Shown one piece after another: positions 43,791-56,492 of a stretch of 64,000 nucleotides of DNA. Under the pieces are notes generated by a model that worked only from the letters and a program-made list of their open reading frames with translations, was not told the DNA's origin and made no database searches. The translations under genes and the position numbers were made by a program. This DNA comes from Desmodesmus armatus (Eukaryota > Chlorophyta > Chlorophyceae > Sphaeropleales > Scenedesmaceae), in assembly GCA_007449985.2 (NCBI GenBank), contig VIIQ02000899.1, positions 5,001-69,000 on the forward strand. Reading direction: 5' to 3'. Numbering within the stretch: position 1 is the stretch's first letter; every line of letters begins with the position of its first letter.

Positions 43791-46273
43791 GTTGGAGCAG
43801 GGGTCTGAGCAACAGCTGTGCGCGTTGCGTTCATTCACTGCATTTTGGAGGCGCTGGGCACGTGTGCGTGCCGCAGGACGCATGTGGATGTGTTCTGGCG
43901 CATGCGGGTGAGAGAGCCGCCGAGCTGCGCTGGCTGCATCGGGTGACTCTCGTGTTGCTGTGTGTTGTTACCAGCATGCAGCGGTCTTGAGCCTTCCATG
44001 CTGTCAGTTGGGGCTATGGATGGAGCTCTGTGCCCAGCATCTGTAGGAGCCCGCTGTGTATATTTTGTGCTGAAGTCGACTGAACCAGTGACTGTAGTAT
44101 ACTCACTCGAGTTGTTTTGATGTGCACGTTAGCAGGTGTAGGATGTGTTGCATCCACAGCGCTGCTGCATGAGCTGTATTAGGAGGTTGCGCGTGCCTTC
44201 CTAGGTGTCGACGAATCATGCGTCAACTTGTGTGCCCACCGTTGTTCAAGAGAGGTGGGGGTTGTGGTGCACTTTTACTCCCTGTCTTGTGCAGACCAGC
44301 ATGGGCACCGTTTTGTGCGAGTATTTTCCATGTGGTCCGATATTGTATGTGCATTGAAGTCCCGTCCTTACAAAGGACTTTGTAAGGAGAACAGTGCGGA
44401 ACCAACATGCACCAGCACACCACTACAGCAGCTGAACAAGCTGTGGACGGGGGTGCTGATATGATTGAGTAGTAGTATGAGGGGAGTGCGTGTCTGTGTG
44501 TGGGGTGTCAGTAAGTTTGTTGATGGCACTTTACACGGCCGTCCTCACGAGACATCATGCCGCGTGCGACCTCACGCTTGTGTTCGCCTAGACCGGGCCT
44601 TGTGTTGGCGGCGGTTTGAACCTGCCATGCTAGGGTTTGACAAGCGCCCCTGTGAGGGGATGCATCTTGTGCTGGGCAGGGCGTAGCACCATGTGCAGTA
44701 GCGCAGGTATACTCCCTCTTTGTAGCTTGCGCATGTGCCTCATTCTGTAGGGGCAGCCCTGTTGGAAGCATTTGCCGGGACTTCCTGTGTTCTGGGAGGC
44801 ATACTCCCACTCCCTTTTTGCAGGGGCAGCGTTGTGGGTGTGCGTGGGCAGCATTTGCCGGGAGAAGACTGCCTGAGGGTTGGTCTGATGGATCCGTCGG
44901 TGCTCAGCGGGTGTCTGCCAGACTGTAGAGCCTGCTGTGTAATGTGAGGCCACCTGGGTGGTAGGTTACTCTTTTGTTCTACTACTAATCAGTAGTCAAG
45001 CCTTGGGGATACCTTGTGCTAGGGCTGTAGGGGATTTGAGTACTGCTGCGGTTCTGGGGTGTTGCGCAAGGGGTTTGTGATGTTCACTGGTGCGTTGCTG
45101 CGCAGCGTGCGCAAGTCGGAAAGGCTTGCGCATGACATGCATGGGGGAGCAGGCACACGTCTTGCATACCTTTTGTTGGCGGTTGGCGGAAGCAGCTTGC
45201 ACACACCATCCTCTTTTTGTGGGGAGGTCGGTGGGTGGTTTGGCCACCGAGGGCATTTTCATACTCTGCGGGAAGGGTGCCTGGTTCGGGCCTGCTTGTA
45301 GCGACACCGCTCATGGAGCGAGTCTGTGGATGACATCACGCATTGGCCAACAAGACGGTTGCTGTTTCGGTTACTGTAGGGTTGAACAACCGCAGCAATG
45401 ACTGGCAGCTCTTGTCTCAGCTGGGCACAGGGTGCCTCACGCTTCATCCCTTGTGCTGTACTTGTGGCCGGCTGTCTTGGTCCCAGGCAGTTTGTGATGA
45501 CATGTGACACCTCTTTGATTGCAGGACTCTCCGTAGACCAAATTGACATGAGCTGCTGCACGCTGTGTACACGTCAAGCCATACTGACTGTGTGTGTTTG
45601 AGTGTGTGTGTGTGTGTGTGGGGGGGGGGGGGGGGTTCTCGGTAAACAATCTGCGTGTGCAGTGCCTTTGTACGGCAGTGAAATCGAAGTTTTCAGGAAA
45701 TTGCTCCGACTAGGCTGTGCTTGTTGCACCCTGGATCCCAAAACACAGTCACCGGTGCTCCCTGCTTGGCCAGACTCCTGATTTCAGCTGGCAGGGGGCA
45801 GGAGAGGGTAAGCAAAAATAAATTACCTGCCGCAAAACTCCAGTTCAGTGTTACCACGTTCACTCAGTGACTGGTTTCTTCTTGAAATGTCAAGACTTGA
45901 AACCTTGTACAGTACCTCGGCGACTGTCAAGCTGACTGAGCGTAGAGTAGCTAATCCGATCCGTCAAGTGGTGCAGAGCGCTTGTGTTTGAAGAGGCCAG
46001 CAAACGGTGTTGCTGTTGAACACAGTGCTCCGGACTTCCGTGTCCTGCTGCTTGCGTCAAGCCACCCTGTCACTTTCTTTATTTTGATTTCTGGCATGGA
46101 CGTCACCATCCCTGTTGGTATTGTGGTGCTGGAGCAGCTCTGCTGCTGAGACACCAGCTGATGACACACTCCCACAGCCTCGACCAACATAAGCTTAATG
46201 GGTCATATCACAGTGTGAAAGATGGTTCTACCATCATAGTGATACCCGAAGCATCGCCAAATCAGCGCAGCAG
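43791..46273. other. Intergenic; no gene recognised
   Basis: 2.5 kb of GT-rich DNA without a supported ORF. It includes a (TG)n(G)n run at 45603-45635. Confidence 0.4.
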
Positions 46274-49200
46274 ATGGTCTCGGGCACTGCAGGTGGGGTT
46301 GGGGGACACACACAACAGCAGAAGTCATCCCTGATGTGCCTGCTTCCTGCACACCCATGTGGTGCGCGCTGTACTTGTGGACAGTGTGGTGTGTGGTCAG
46401 TAAGCATCAGGCAGGAGCTGCAGCAGCTCATGCAGCGGGTTGGCCTGCACCAGCAGCAGCAGATGGAAGTCGCTGAACTGCGAGCAACAGCAGGGCAGGC
46501 AGCAGCAGCAAGCAGCAGGCAGTGATCATGCAGTCATGAAAGTCAACGGGCGGCACCCCTGACACCACCCGACATGCTGTCCTGCAGGCCTACTGGCGCA
46601 ATGTCCGTGCGCGCCCGCTGTTCATGTTGCTGCCACCTGTGCTGGTCTTCTGTGTGCTGTGTGCGTTGGGCATCATGGGCGTGGCCTTGGGAGCTGACAA
46701 GCTGGAAGCAGATGAACGGGCCAGAGCAGAGAGCGCAGCTCTGGACTGGGTAAGCGCCTGGCTGCAGGCTCCTATGCATCCCTGCAGCCGCAGCACAGAA
46801 GCCGCTCAAGCAGCTGTATGGGGCAGTCTGCCCCTGCATCGGCACCAGATCATGTCTTGCCAGCAGCAGATGCACCGGCACGTGGTGTGCTCAAGCTGCA
46901 TGGCGTGCTGTGCTGCTGCAGGCTGCCTCTTTCAGGTTGTCCCATGAGAAGGTATTTACTCCACTGGTCACCCTGGCGATCTTGATTCAGAACAACCCGC
47001 AGATGGCATCTGTCAGAAAATATTTCCCGAAGGTGGCAAAACGCCTCATGGAGTCGGTGAGCCTCCCTTGCAAGCCTGCTGCTTGAGCCATGCGTCCCTT
47101 CTAGTCAACCCCCAGCAGCATGGGGGGTCTCAAGTAGCAATCACGGCAGTGGAGAGGCAAGGGGTACTCCCTTCTTCAACCAGTTATGGGTCAGGGGGGG
47201 GGGGGGGGGCAGGTGACCTCCTGGTGGCAGGACATGCAATAGCATGGCTTGCTCAACTTGCCAGTGGCTAGAAGGCAATGGTCGTTGCCTATGTCTCAAT
47301 TCTGGCCCTGTGTTTCTCTGCACACCCAACCAACTGGCAGAGAAATGACCAGCATCTCAATGCCATGATGGACATGGTTGCCACGTGCACTTTGCCCGTG
47401 TCCACTGAGCATTGCCTGAGTGCAACGGTGTGCCGAGTCTGTGCTGTGCTGTTCTGCGTGGATGCCTGTCCTGCTGTAGGTGAATGGTGAACGCGTGGTG
47501 ATACAGGAGCTGCAGGGCTCACCCTTGGGTGTGATTGAGCTCATATACCCCAACAACAGCGCCACGCAGACGCGGCTAGGCATCGACATACTCGAGCAGG
47601 TGGGTGCAGCACCAGCAGCAGGGCAGGCAGGGCGTCTACTGCTGTGCCATTGTGGCCTCCAGTCAGGGCCTGACATTGGTGTATGCCATCGCCTGGACAG
47701 CCCTCAACCTGCTGGAACCCCTACATAGCACTGTTCAACTTCTACTCACTGGGCTGGGACTAGTCATTGTACACAGGTTTTAGCACAGCCTGCCCTTGTT
47801 CATGAAGGCTGCATGCTGTGGGGGTTGTAGTGACACGCGGGGGTCCTGCAGAGTCGCACCTCTCGCAGTTGCCTGTGCAGGCAGCGGGGTGCGTAGTGTG
47901 GCTCTGTAGAGGGGCCATAAGCACGGCAGCATGTGCGGGTGGATGCTCGGCGGCCCTGAGCCCTGCAGCAATGTTGACAGCATGTCCCTATGCTACATGG
48001 CGAACAGGCGGGGGGGGGGGGGGGGGGGTATGCACCAAAAGGAACTTTAGTGTGCATGACTCAATGTTCACTGTGTGTATGTGCCGTGCTGTGCTGTGCT
48101 ATCCCATATCCCAGCCTGCTTTGCGCAGCGGGGCCCTGGACACTGTGAAACGGCGTGAAGTGGTCATGAACGGGCCGCTGAAGCTTGTGCAGGGTAACTT
48201 TGGCACCGTTTCTCGCATTCCTATCTTCATTGAAGACACTGACTTCAGCGAGACCTGGGGCAACAACCGGACATGTGAGTGGGGGCAGGGGATAGTTGGG
48301 ATCTGGGGCAACAACCGGACATGTGAGTGGGGGCAGGGGATAGTTGGGATCTGGGGCAACAACCGGACATGTGAGTGGGGGCAGGGGATAGTTGGGATCT
48401 GGGGCAACAACCGGACATGTGAGTGGGGGCAGGGGATAGTTGGGATCTGGGGCAACAAACGGACACGTGAGTGGGGGCAGGGGATAGGCGAGCGCGCTGT
48501 GCCGTCATGCTGCTACTGCTTGGACTGAATCCAGAGGCTCTCCAACTCTGCCTGACTGAAGCGGTAACTTTCCTATCAATCAGCTTTTGTGAACACGCAC
48601 GTGGAGGGGCTGCAGCATCTGGGCTGTGAGCCACTGGGCGCGTCAGCTGTTGAGGTTGAGTGGGGTCTTGCGCTCTGCATGCCTCTCTGTCTCTGCACCA
48701 CCTTCTCCAAGCTGTGCACATCCTGATTATCCTCATTTTTATACGTGTTTCCGGCCAGGTTCATGCGCATGCAGCAGCAAATCAACCTTGATGCACGACA
48801 AGCAAGACGCCACCAGGCGACTAGGGATCTAGGACACTAGAGAGCTTGAGTCACGGTTGTCAAAGTCAACAGCACCAGAATGTCCAGACGGAGGCCCTTA
48901 CTGTGTGCTGTGTTATGTTTGGCTCACAGTGCCGACCAATTGCCCCCCTGGGCTGTGCTACAACGCGACCTCCCGCGAGAAGCTCTGGGGCTTTGCGACC
49001 AGCATTGGCCCACTGGACGACCTGAGGGCTGGGAATGACACCCGGCTGGACCTCCTCAAGAACAAACACTACAAGTGGCTGTGAGTACAGCAGCACCCGG
49101 TGCCGGTCTGCATGTGCAGCGTGATGCGGCGCTGCAAAGGTGCTCGCAGCAGCACCTGCAGCTGTGGCAGGGAGCAGCAGTGGGGGGAGTTGTGCGTGTC

Positions 49201-52200
49201 TGGCCTCCATTTCAGCTCCTGTGCAGATGCGTGCAGATCAGTGCGGTGCAGTGAGGTGATTTGCGGTGCACTGGGCTGCAAATGATTTTCTTTTCTATTC
49301 AAGCACAACGGGTGCAGGCCTGTCAGTGACGGCATGCGGCAGGAGCATCATGCACGCCACCCTCTGGTTGCTCACATGGGATCGCTGCATTGCGTGCTTG
49401 CTTGCAGGATGACCCGTCCCTATACGGCTTCGGAGCGGAACGACTCGCAGCTGTACATGCCTGAGTGGACAGACAGGCATGGCGACTATGTGTTCGCGGC
49501 CTCTCCGCGCTGGCCCTCCGACAAGGCTGTTGTCAGCAACATCAGCATTGGTGAGTTGTTCGCAGAGCTGCCGCTGGGCCGCCGTGTGGGAGTCTGCAGC
49601 TTTCGAGTCAGTCTGCTGGCATCAGAGGTGGTGCTGCGTGGTCTTGTGCTATCAAGACCTTCAACACTTTCTACATGGGGTTGCTGAAGCATACGCTACT
49701 GCAGTGTGGCATGACTCTGCGGAACCTTGCTACTTGTTGGCAGACGGCCCTGCTGTGGCTGCATCGACACTCATGTGCATGACTCCCACCCCTTTGTTGC
49801 TGCGTGCTGTTGGTTGGCTGCAGCCAATGCTGTGTGGCAGGTGTACCTTGAGCCTGAGGCTGGCTGGCGGCCTGTCTGGGAGAAGGGTGTGATTGCTGCC
49901 GTGGTGCTGGGCTGCCTGCTGATGTCGCTGCTGGTGGGAATCCTCATGGCCAGCGCGGCTGAGCAGCAGCGGCTGCTGGGAGACGTGCTGGTGAGGAAGG
50001 GAGCACGGGGCATGAGCATGTATACGGCAAGCATGAGGTATTCCTTGGTTTACTGTTTGGCATTTGTGGTGGGTTGCGGCGTCAACGCCGGCATCAACAG
50101 TACGGGCACTGTGCTGCTGGGAGAACTGTGTTGTTGGACACGCCTGCTGCAGCAATGTGCTACTAGGCGCCCTGTCCATGCATGCCTGCCTTTCGCCTGC
50201 TCTACGTCACGCCAACAACAACACCACCCACCCCACCAACCAGCAACCCGTCAGTCACGCGCATGCTCCCTTGCTGCCAACCGTCCCTCTTTTCACAACC
50301 TCAGAAAACCAACAAGCAGCTGGAGTCGACGACGGAGAAGCTCCAGGAGGAGAAGCTCCGCCTGGATGCGCTGCTGGTGCGGCAGTACAACCTGATCGAG
50401 GTGCTGGGCAAGCCGCACCGGCGGGGATGCAGGAGCCCTGACGACGGCGCAGGGACGCCGGAGGGGTCCACTGGCGACGGTGGGCTGGAGGGCGGCCTCA
50501 CGCTAGGTGAGTACAGGCGCGGTGTGGCGGAGGATGGTGTGGCATAGGGAGGGGGCGTCTGACCTGCTCTGTGTCTGATACAGCGTATCAGGTTTGTGAG
50601 GTGGAGTTCGATGCGTGGGGAGATACAGGGTGGATGAGATTGGGGGTGTCTCACTGCCTGTTGCTGACAGTAAGCTCAGGCGCCGAGCTTACACCTCATA
50701 GAGTACGGGAGAGTTGCCCTCAATCATCCCGTGCATGATGGGTGTGCTACGCCTGCATGTTGTTTTGCCCTGCCTTGCGTTCCCTGTGCGACTTCTGACT
50801 ACTTACTGCGTATGTGCCTACTGTTGTGTGGCGCTGCCTGCAGACCGGGTGGAGCAGATGCGGCGGCAGCTTGCTGTCAACAGCAACACCAGCGCGCAAG
50901 ACATGGAGAGCATCCAAACGGTCGAGCTGCTTGGCGAGGGCACATTTGGGAAGGTCTACAAGGGCCTGTGGCGAGGCTCGGTGGTGGCGGTGAGTTGTGG
51001 TCCTGCTGAGTGTCCAGCCATCCTTCTTGTCCTTGTGCAGGGCCTTGCTTGTGAGGCTTTGCGATGACCTAGGGTGGCGGGCAGTTGGCAGCCAGTGATT
51101 GCATTGTGTGTCGGCTGTACTTGTGCGGTCAGAATGTAGATGAGAAGAAGGGTCGGGCGCAGCACAGAGCAGACCAGTGAATCTTTTGAGGAGTTCTGTG
51201 TGTGTCAGGTACACCTCTTCGTCACCCAGGAAGACATGCATTGTCTAAGATTGTCGGATGTTTTGCTCTACAGGTGAAGACCATGCTGCTGCCAGCCAAC
51301 ATGAGTGGGGCTGAGAAGCGCGAAAAGATGTGAGTGTTGACCATTGTCAGTGATTGGATGTTACACAGAACATCGCCCGTTTGGGGAGCCAACAAAAGGC
51401 TCATTGGGCACTGTCACTCGTTGTTGATATGTATGACGCCCTTTGGTCCTGAAACCCTGATCAAAACACGCGTCTCACAAACAACAAACAAACAAAGTTA
51501 CACCTGTAGCTATGAAGCTCAAGAGCTCATGTAGCTATGAAGCTCAAGAGCTCACGTCTCACACAGTGATGACACGGCTTCGACTCTTGCTGTGTGTCTG
51601 CTGCGCCCAGGGCCGTCATGGAGGCCGCCATCTCCTCGTCGCTGTCACACCCCAACATCGTCCAGACCTACACCTACACCATCCGGCCCATGCGGGACAA
51701 CAGCCAGCACGCCATGCTCAACTCGTCAGAGACCAACATGGCGGAGGCAACCTACGAGACCACCGGGCGGGAACCCAACTCGGGAGGGTCTGGCGGGTCG
51801 AGCAACGTGCACAGCTACGAGGTCAGTGCGCCTGCTGCTGGCACGCCGTGGCCTGTTCAAATGGAGTGTCCATTTTGTGCATCGTGTGTCCGTGTTGGAG
51901 TGCTTTGCTGCGCCTGGGGTCGTCCTCGCTGCTTAGCACAGCTGCTTGTAGCTCCCTGTATCCCATGTTAGTAGCGAGTGTGTAGGTAGTGGCCCGCATT
52001 GACTGACACAGTGCATGCCGTGTTGTGCTCACGGTGATCACCCAAGGTCCCAATGCTGAGTGCCTGGCATTCATGCGTGATCTCACACGCCCTGTGTTCC
52101 CGTCGCCCCCTGTGCTGTTGTTTTGTTGGTCAGGTGCGCCTTGTGCTGGAGTACTGTGACAAGGGCTGTCTCAGGACTGCACTGGATGATGGTGTGTTCG

Positions 52201-55200
52201 TCCTAGGTGAGTGCCTGCAGACGGATGCAGATGCCTCACAACCATTCATCTTCATTGCCTTGTCACGTGTGCAAGAGGCCTGTCATCGCTGTGGTTTGGG
52301 TCCGTCAGGTTGTCTCATCCAGATGCTGCACAAGTCTGTGTCACAGCTTGCGGCTGCGCTGCTGTTAGTTGACCACAATCAACACCCATGCCTGTGGTGT
52401 GCACCAAGGTGGAGGTGTGTAGAGTGTTCCACGTCTGTCTGGTTGCCGCTTCTTAGCGCAGTCCTTTTTCCAGGCATGCTGCAGCTCGTGTCCAGGATGG
52501 CACCCAACCGCTGCTGCGTGGCTCTCGCACCTAACGTTGCTGCTTTTTCCGCTGGTCGCTGCAGAAAACGGTGGGCTTAACTACCTGGCTGTACTGGACA
52601 CTGCTGCTGACGTGGCAAAGGCCATGCTGCACCTACACAGCTTGAGCGTTCTACACTCTGACCTGTGAGTGTGACAGCACAGGGTTCTAGGACCGGGACT
52701 CTATGTGCTGTGGCATCATTCTATGGATTGCTGTACAACACGGTTGCAGAATAGAAACTCATTTGCCTGCCAGTCAGGCCTGGTGGCGATTGGTATGCGC
52801 CATTGCTGCTTGCTTGCTTGCTTGCTTGCCTGCGTGCTTGCCTGCTTGCTTACTTTTGCGTTCACCGTGTATCACCGCTGGGCTGCCTGCGTCACTTCGT
52901 CATGTCTGCAGCAAGGCGCGCAACGTGATGCTGTCGACGGGCAGCACCGACGGCCGCGGCATCGTGGGCAAAGTCGGGGACTTTGGCCTGTCGCTCAAGA
53001 TGGACGCCAATGAGACCCACATATCGCAGGTGTTCCAAGGCACGCTCAGCCACATGGCTCCAGGTGTGTGTTTGTTTGGCTGGGGGGGTGCTGGGGCGCT
53101 CGGCATCAGTCAGCAGCAACGCGTCGACCGTATGTTAGCCGTTTTCATGCATGCCGCACTGCAGGCAGCAACAGCGGGAGGTCTCCGCAAACTGTTTGCG
53201 AACCACAGGCTTTGGTGGGACATTCTTGCATGTGTGGACTATTAGTTCAGCAGTAGTACTCTGCCAGCTTCCCTCTTGCATATGGTTACGACCCTCGTGC
53301 ATCTGGTTTTGTCGATGAGGTGAGGACTGGCTGTGTGCTGCTTGCATGTGTGCAGAGATCCTGCTGGAGGGGCGGGTCTCTAAGGCAGCAGACGTGTACG
53401 CCTTTGGCGTCACATTGTGGGAGATGTACACTGGCAGGCGTGTGTTTGAGGGCGTCCCCCGGGCGTTGCTAGGGCACCAAATCACCAAGGTGAGCGCGGT
53501 AATCTATGCTCAGATGCACACGCGCGCTATGCTAGTACTACCCATGTATGGTCTATGCAACACAACACACGCATGTCGGTGCAGCTGCGTGGTATGTGCA
53601 GGATCATTGCTCGGGGCGACATCACTGGGTATCTGGTGCGGGTGGGCATACCATCGTAAGGCTGTAGCTTTGTGATTAGACACAGTGGCAAGCAGCCAGC
53701 AGCAAGCACAAGTGTCTCCGGTATGTGTGCAGTCATCATGCAGTGACACCCACCCTGCCTTGTGCTGCCAATGTATCCATATGTCTGCCACAGGAGGGTC
53801 TGCGGCCTCGCTTCCCGATTGGCACCCCACACGACTACCAGGCATTGGCTGAGCGGTGCTGGCAGTCTGACTGGGAGCAGCGGTGAGTTGTGGGGGCGGC
53901 TGGCAGACCGTGCTGATTGTGCGCTTGTGGGGATCTTGTTTTCATGCCGCTGGTGTTCTGTCTTCAACAGCCTGTAACAGTTCCTGCGTCAGACTCTGTG
54001 CTCTGCCTGCCAGTTGCTGTCCTGCCCTCCTGTCACATGGTCATCATCACGGGTGCTTGCCGCTGCTCAGACTACCGCTGGCCCCGCGACTGCTGCCATT
54101 GCTGCTGCTGCTGCTGGCCCTCCCTTCCCGCAGGCCGTCCTTTGCACAGATCCTGAAGGAGCTCCTGGGGATGCGCGCGGCTGATCCCTCGCCAACACCA
54201 GCAGTGCACATCACCCTGCGCCTGCGGGGGCCACCCACCAACTCCAGCAGCACACCCAGCAACGGCGGTGACTCGCGCGGGCGTCTGGCGGCGGTGACTG
54301 CCGTGGCAGGGGCTACAGCGTCCGTTACCACCGCAAATGGTGCAGAAGCGCCGCTGATCATCATCGGCAGCACGGCACACGTGAGTGCACCGTGCAATGC
54401 GCGTCAGCATGCGATCGAACAGGCATGTGCATAGCGGGGAGCCTGCCTGATGTCCAATGTTTCGTTATCACCACAACACCTTGCAGGTCAGGATGTCTGT
54501 TGTGGATGGTGCCGCGTCCGTCCAATGCGCTGGAGGCAGAACTGTCATGCTGCTCGACATGTCATCCCTCCTCTCCGCCTGGACAGTTGAACACAGACTA
54601 AGCGCAAGTCACGTGCTGTGCTGCGCTGTGCTGTGCAGACGGACACCGAGCTGTCGTACTACCTGGAGCACAGCACTTTGGATTCGGACTGGTCCCGGGG
54701 GGCCAGCGGGCGCAGCGTCAGCTGCCCGCAGATGCCGCGCGTCCGGCCTGCGCCGATGCCGCAGATAGCGGAGTCTGCAGACGAGCACCTGGCGGAGCAG
54801 CAGCTGCAGCAGCACCAGAAGCACGTGCACAAGCACCAGCAGCAGAAGCACCGCCAGCAGCAGCTGGAGGAGCAGGTGCGACGGGCACAGTCAGGGGTGC
54901 TGCAGCAGCAGCAGCAGCAGCATAACGGGCCGCTGAACGGCAATTCTTCGCAGCAAGGTGGTGGGCAACAGCAGCCAGGCGGACAGCCAAGCGCAAAAAC
55001 GCAGCATGGGGATTCCCAGCAAGGCAGCCAACATCAGCACCACCCTGAGCCCCCGGACCCTGGGCAGGAAGCTTCAAGTGGCAGGGAGGGCACCCACACT
55101 CCTGCAGCAGCAGCGGACGCGTGGCCGGTCAGTGCTGCCAACGGCAACTCAGAGGCCTGTCAGCCCAGCTTGACAGGCAGCGGCAGTGCTGACAGGGTTC

Positions 55201-55262
55201 CGGGTGTGCAGGGGGCGGGGGCTGCACCCGGCAAGGTGAAGCGGTGGCAGGTTGTCAGGTGA
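46274..55262 (+). CDS. Membrane sensor kinase: CHASE-like ectodomain plus TKL (Raf-like) protein kinase
   Basis: Eighteen exons with matching phases: 46588-46749, 46922-47056, 47480-47599, 48115-48274, 48930-49080, 49408-49550, 49824-49990, 50305-50506, 50844-50989, 51274-51329, 51611-51821, 52134-52206, 52565-52664, 52912-53063, 53356-53489, 53794-53882, 54134-54380, 54639-55262 (1,023 aa). The start is unresolved. Either ATG 46624 is used, or an upstream exon (candidate MVSGTA at 46274 plus RQELQQLMQRVG) precedes. TM1 is LLPPVLVFCVLCALGIMGVA. The ectodomain (about residues 35-310) has CHASE-like features (RYF-like RKYFPKV, GPLKLVQGNFGTVSRIPIFI, LWGFATSIGPLDDL). TM2 is at about 312-335, then a coiled coil (KTNKQLESTTEKLQEEKLRL). 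The kinase has P-loop GEGTFGKV (444-451), Lys464, HSDLKARN (606-613), DFG (632-634) and APE (658-660). The HRD Arg is Ser, so it is a non-RD kinase. The C-tail is Gln/His-rich. Confidence 0.85.
48253..48490 (+). repeat. 48-bp in-frame array of five splice donors
   Basis: A 48-bp unit spanning the end of the fourth kinase exon and its donor repeats about five times. Identical CA(T/C)|gtgagtgg donors start at 48275, 48323, 48371, 48419 and 48467. The frame stays open through all copies, each adding CEWGQGIVGIWGNNRT (16 aa). Use of any donor keeps phase 1. Confidence 0.96.
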
Positions 55263-56492
55263 CAGCCCAGCTTGCAAGTGCTGTACCCGTGGGTCATGGC
55301 CTTCCTACAATGCGCCGTCTGCGTGTCTGTGGATTGCGGCCGGCAAGGCGCTATCTGCTTGGGTATGGGAGGTGGCTTGCAATGCGCTGTGTGCGTGCGT
55401 ACGGAAGTCAGCGTGAAGGGTCACACGCCGTGTGCTAGTGTTCCTGTTGCTGGGGCCTCCAGTGGGAGCAGGGCATACACAATGCGTTGCGGTGGCGTTG
55501 TGGGGACTGGCTGTGGGTTTGTATCTCACTCTGCTTGTTGTGCCTGCGGGGCCGTGGGATGCTGATGCTGACAATGCATCTTGGCTGTCCTGCAATCTGC
55601 CTTGGTTGAACACGTCCAGTGCAGCATGACTGCTGTGTCTGTCGCAGGCTGTGTTTGGCGGGGTGTGGCTTTGTGTCTGTCTGTCTGTTTGCACATGACT
55701 TATGGGGTGCATGCAGCTGTACCAGCATTGGTGATGGGAATTTCGTGCTGCTGTGGTTTGCCTGGCTTTCTCTGCTGATCTGTTGGTCGCCCTTTGACAA
55801 ATGCATGCCTTGAAAGGACGTGAATTGGGCGGCTTGTTTTGCACACACTGGCCCTTGTTTCCTTGTGCAAAGGCAGTTGACGCAGCCTGTGTTGAGAAGT
55901 TGTCTGAAAAGTTTCTCAACAGACCAAGAGGCTGCTGCTTTTACATGACATATTCAAATGGTGCATGGCAAGATCATGTGCATCCTGCCCAGAGTTTGCC
56001 AGGACAACCACACTCTAGAGTGTGTCTGCTTGTTGTTTGGGCTTGTGTAGACTACTTTGCAGTCCATTGCCTCTGACATGTCTGGAGGGTGGGGGTAGGG
56101 GTATACTTATACTGTCTGGTGGTGCGTTTGTTTGGCAGGGCTGCATCCCTTGATCGTCCCAGTTGCTCCGTCCAAAACAGGAGCTGTAAATGACACACAC
56201 CTACGTGCCACAACAGTGTTATGACATTACCCCCGCCTGCCACAGGGGCCTAGGTGTTGTTGTGGCTGGTGGTGTATCGGGAGGCAGTAGCAGCCTCACA
56301 TAGCGGCAGTTGCAGGCTTCGCATCGCGGAAGGTTGCTTGCGGTTGTCGATGCGCCGCCAGCGGTGCTCAGGGAGTGCGTCTGTTTTTGCTTTCTTTTAG
56401 TCTTCTCTTTGTTGGTGAATTGCACCAGGTCTTCATGTTTGGCGGCATTGCATACTTGTGAGGTCTTGTTCTGCTAGTCTGCTGTTCAACAG
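55263..56492. other. 3' UTR of kinase gene and intergenic DNA
   Basis: No supported ORF. GT-rich composition typical of the plus-strand intergenic DNA in this window. Confidence 0.4.

Noticed and set aside
46274..46525. ORF with SIRQELQQLMQRVGLHQQQQ as a definite first kinase exon
   Set aside because: Coding-like, but its only GT donor is phase 2 while the next exon needs phase 0. Kept only as a candidate 5' exon.
48592..48656. Possible extra kinase exon reading SFVNTHVEGLQHLGCE
   Set aside because: Its acceptor fits but its end phase (0) does not match the next exon (needs phase 1). Direct joining of 48274 to 48930 fits without it.
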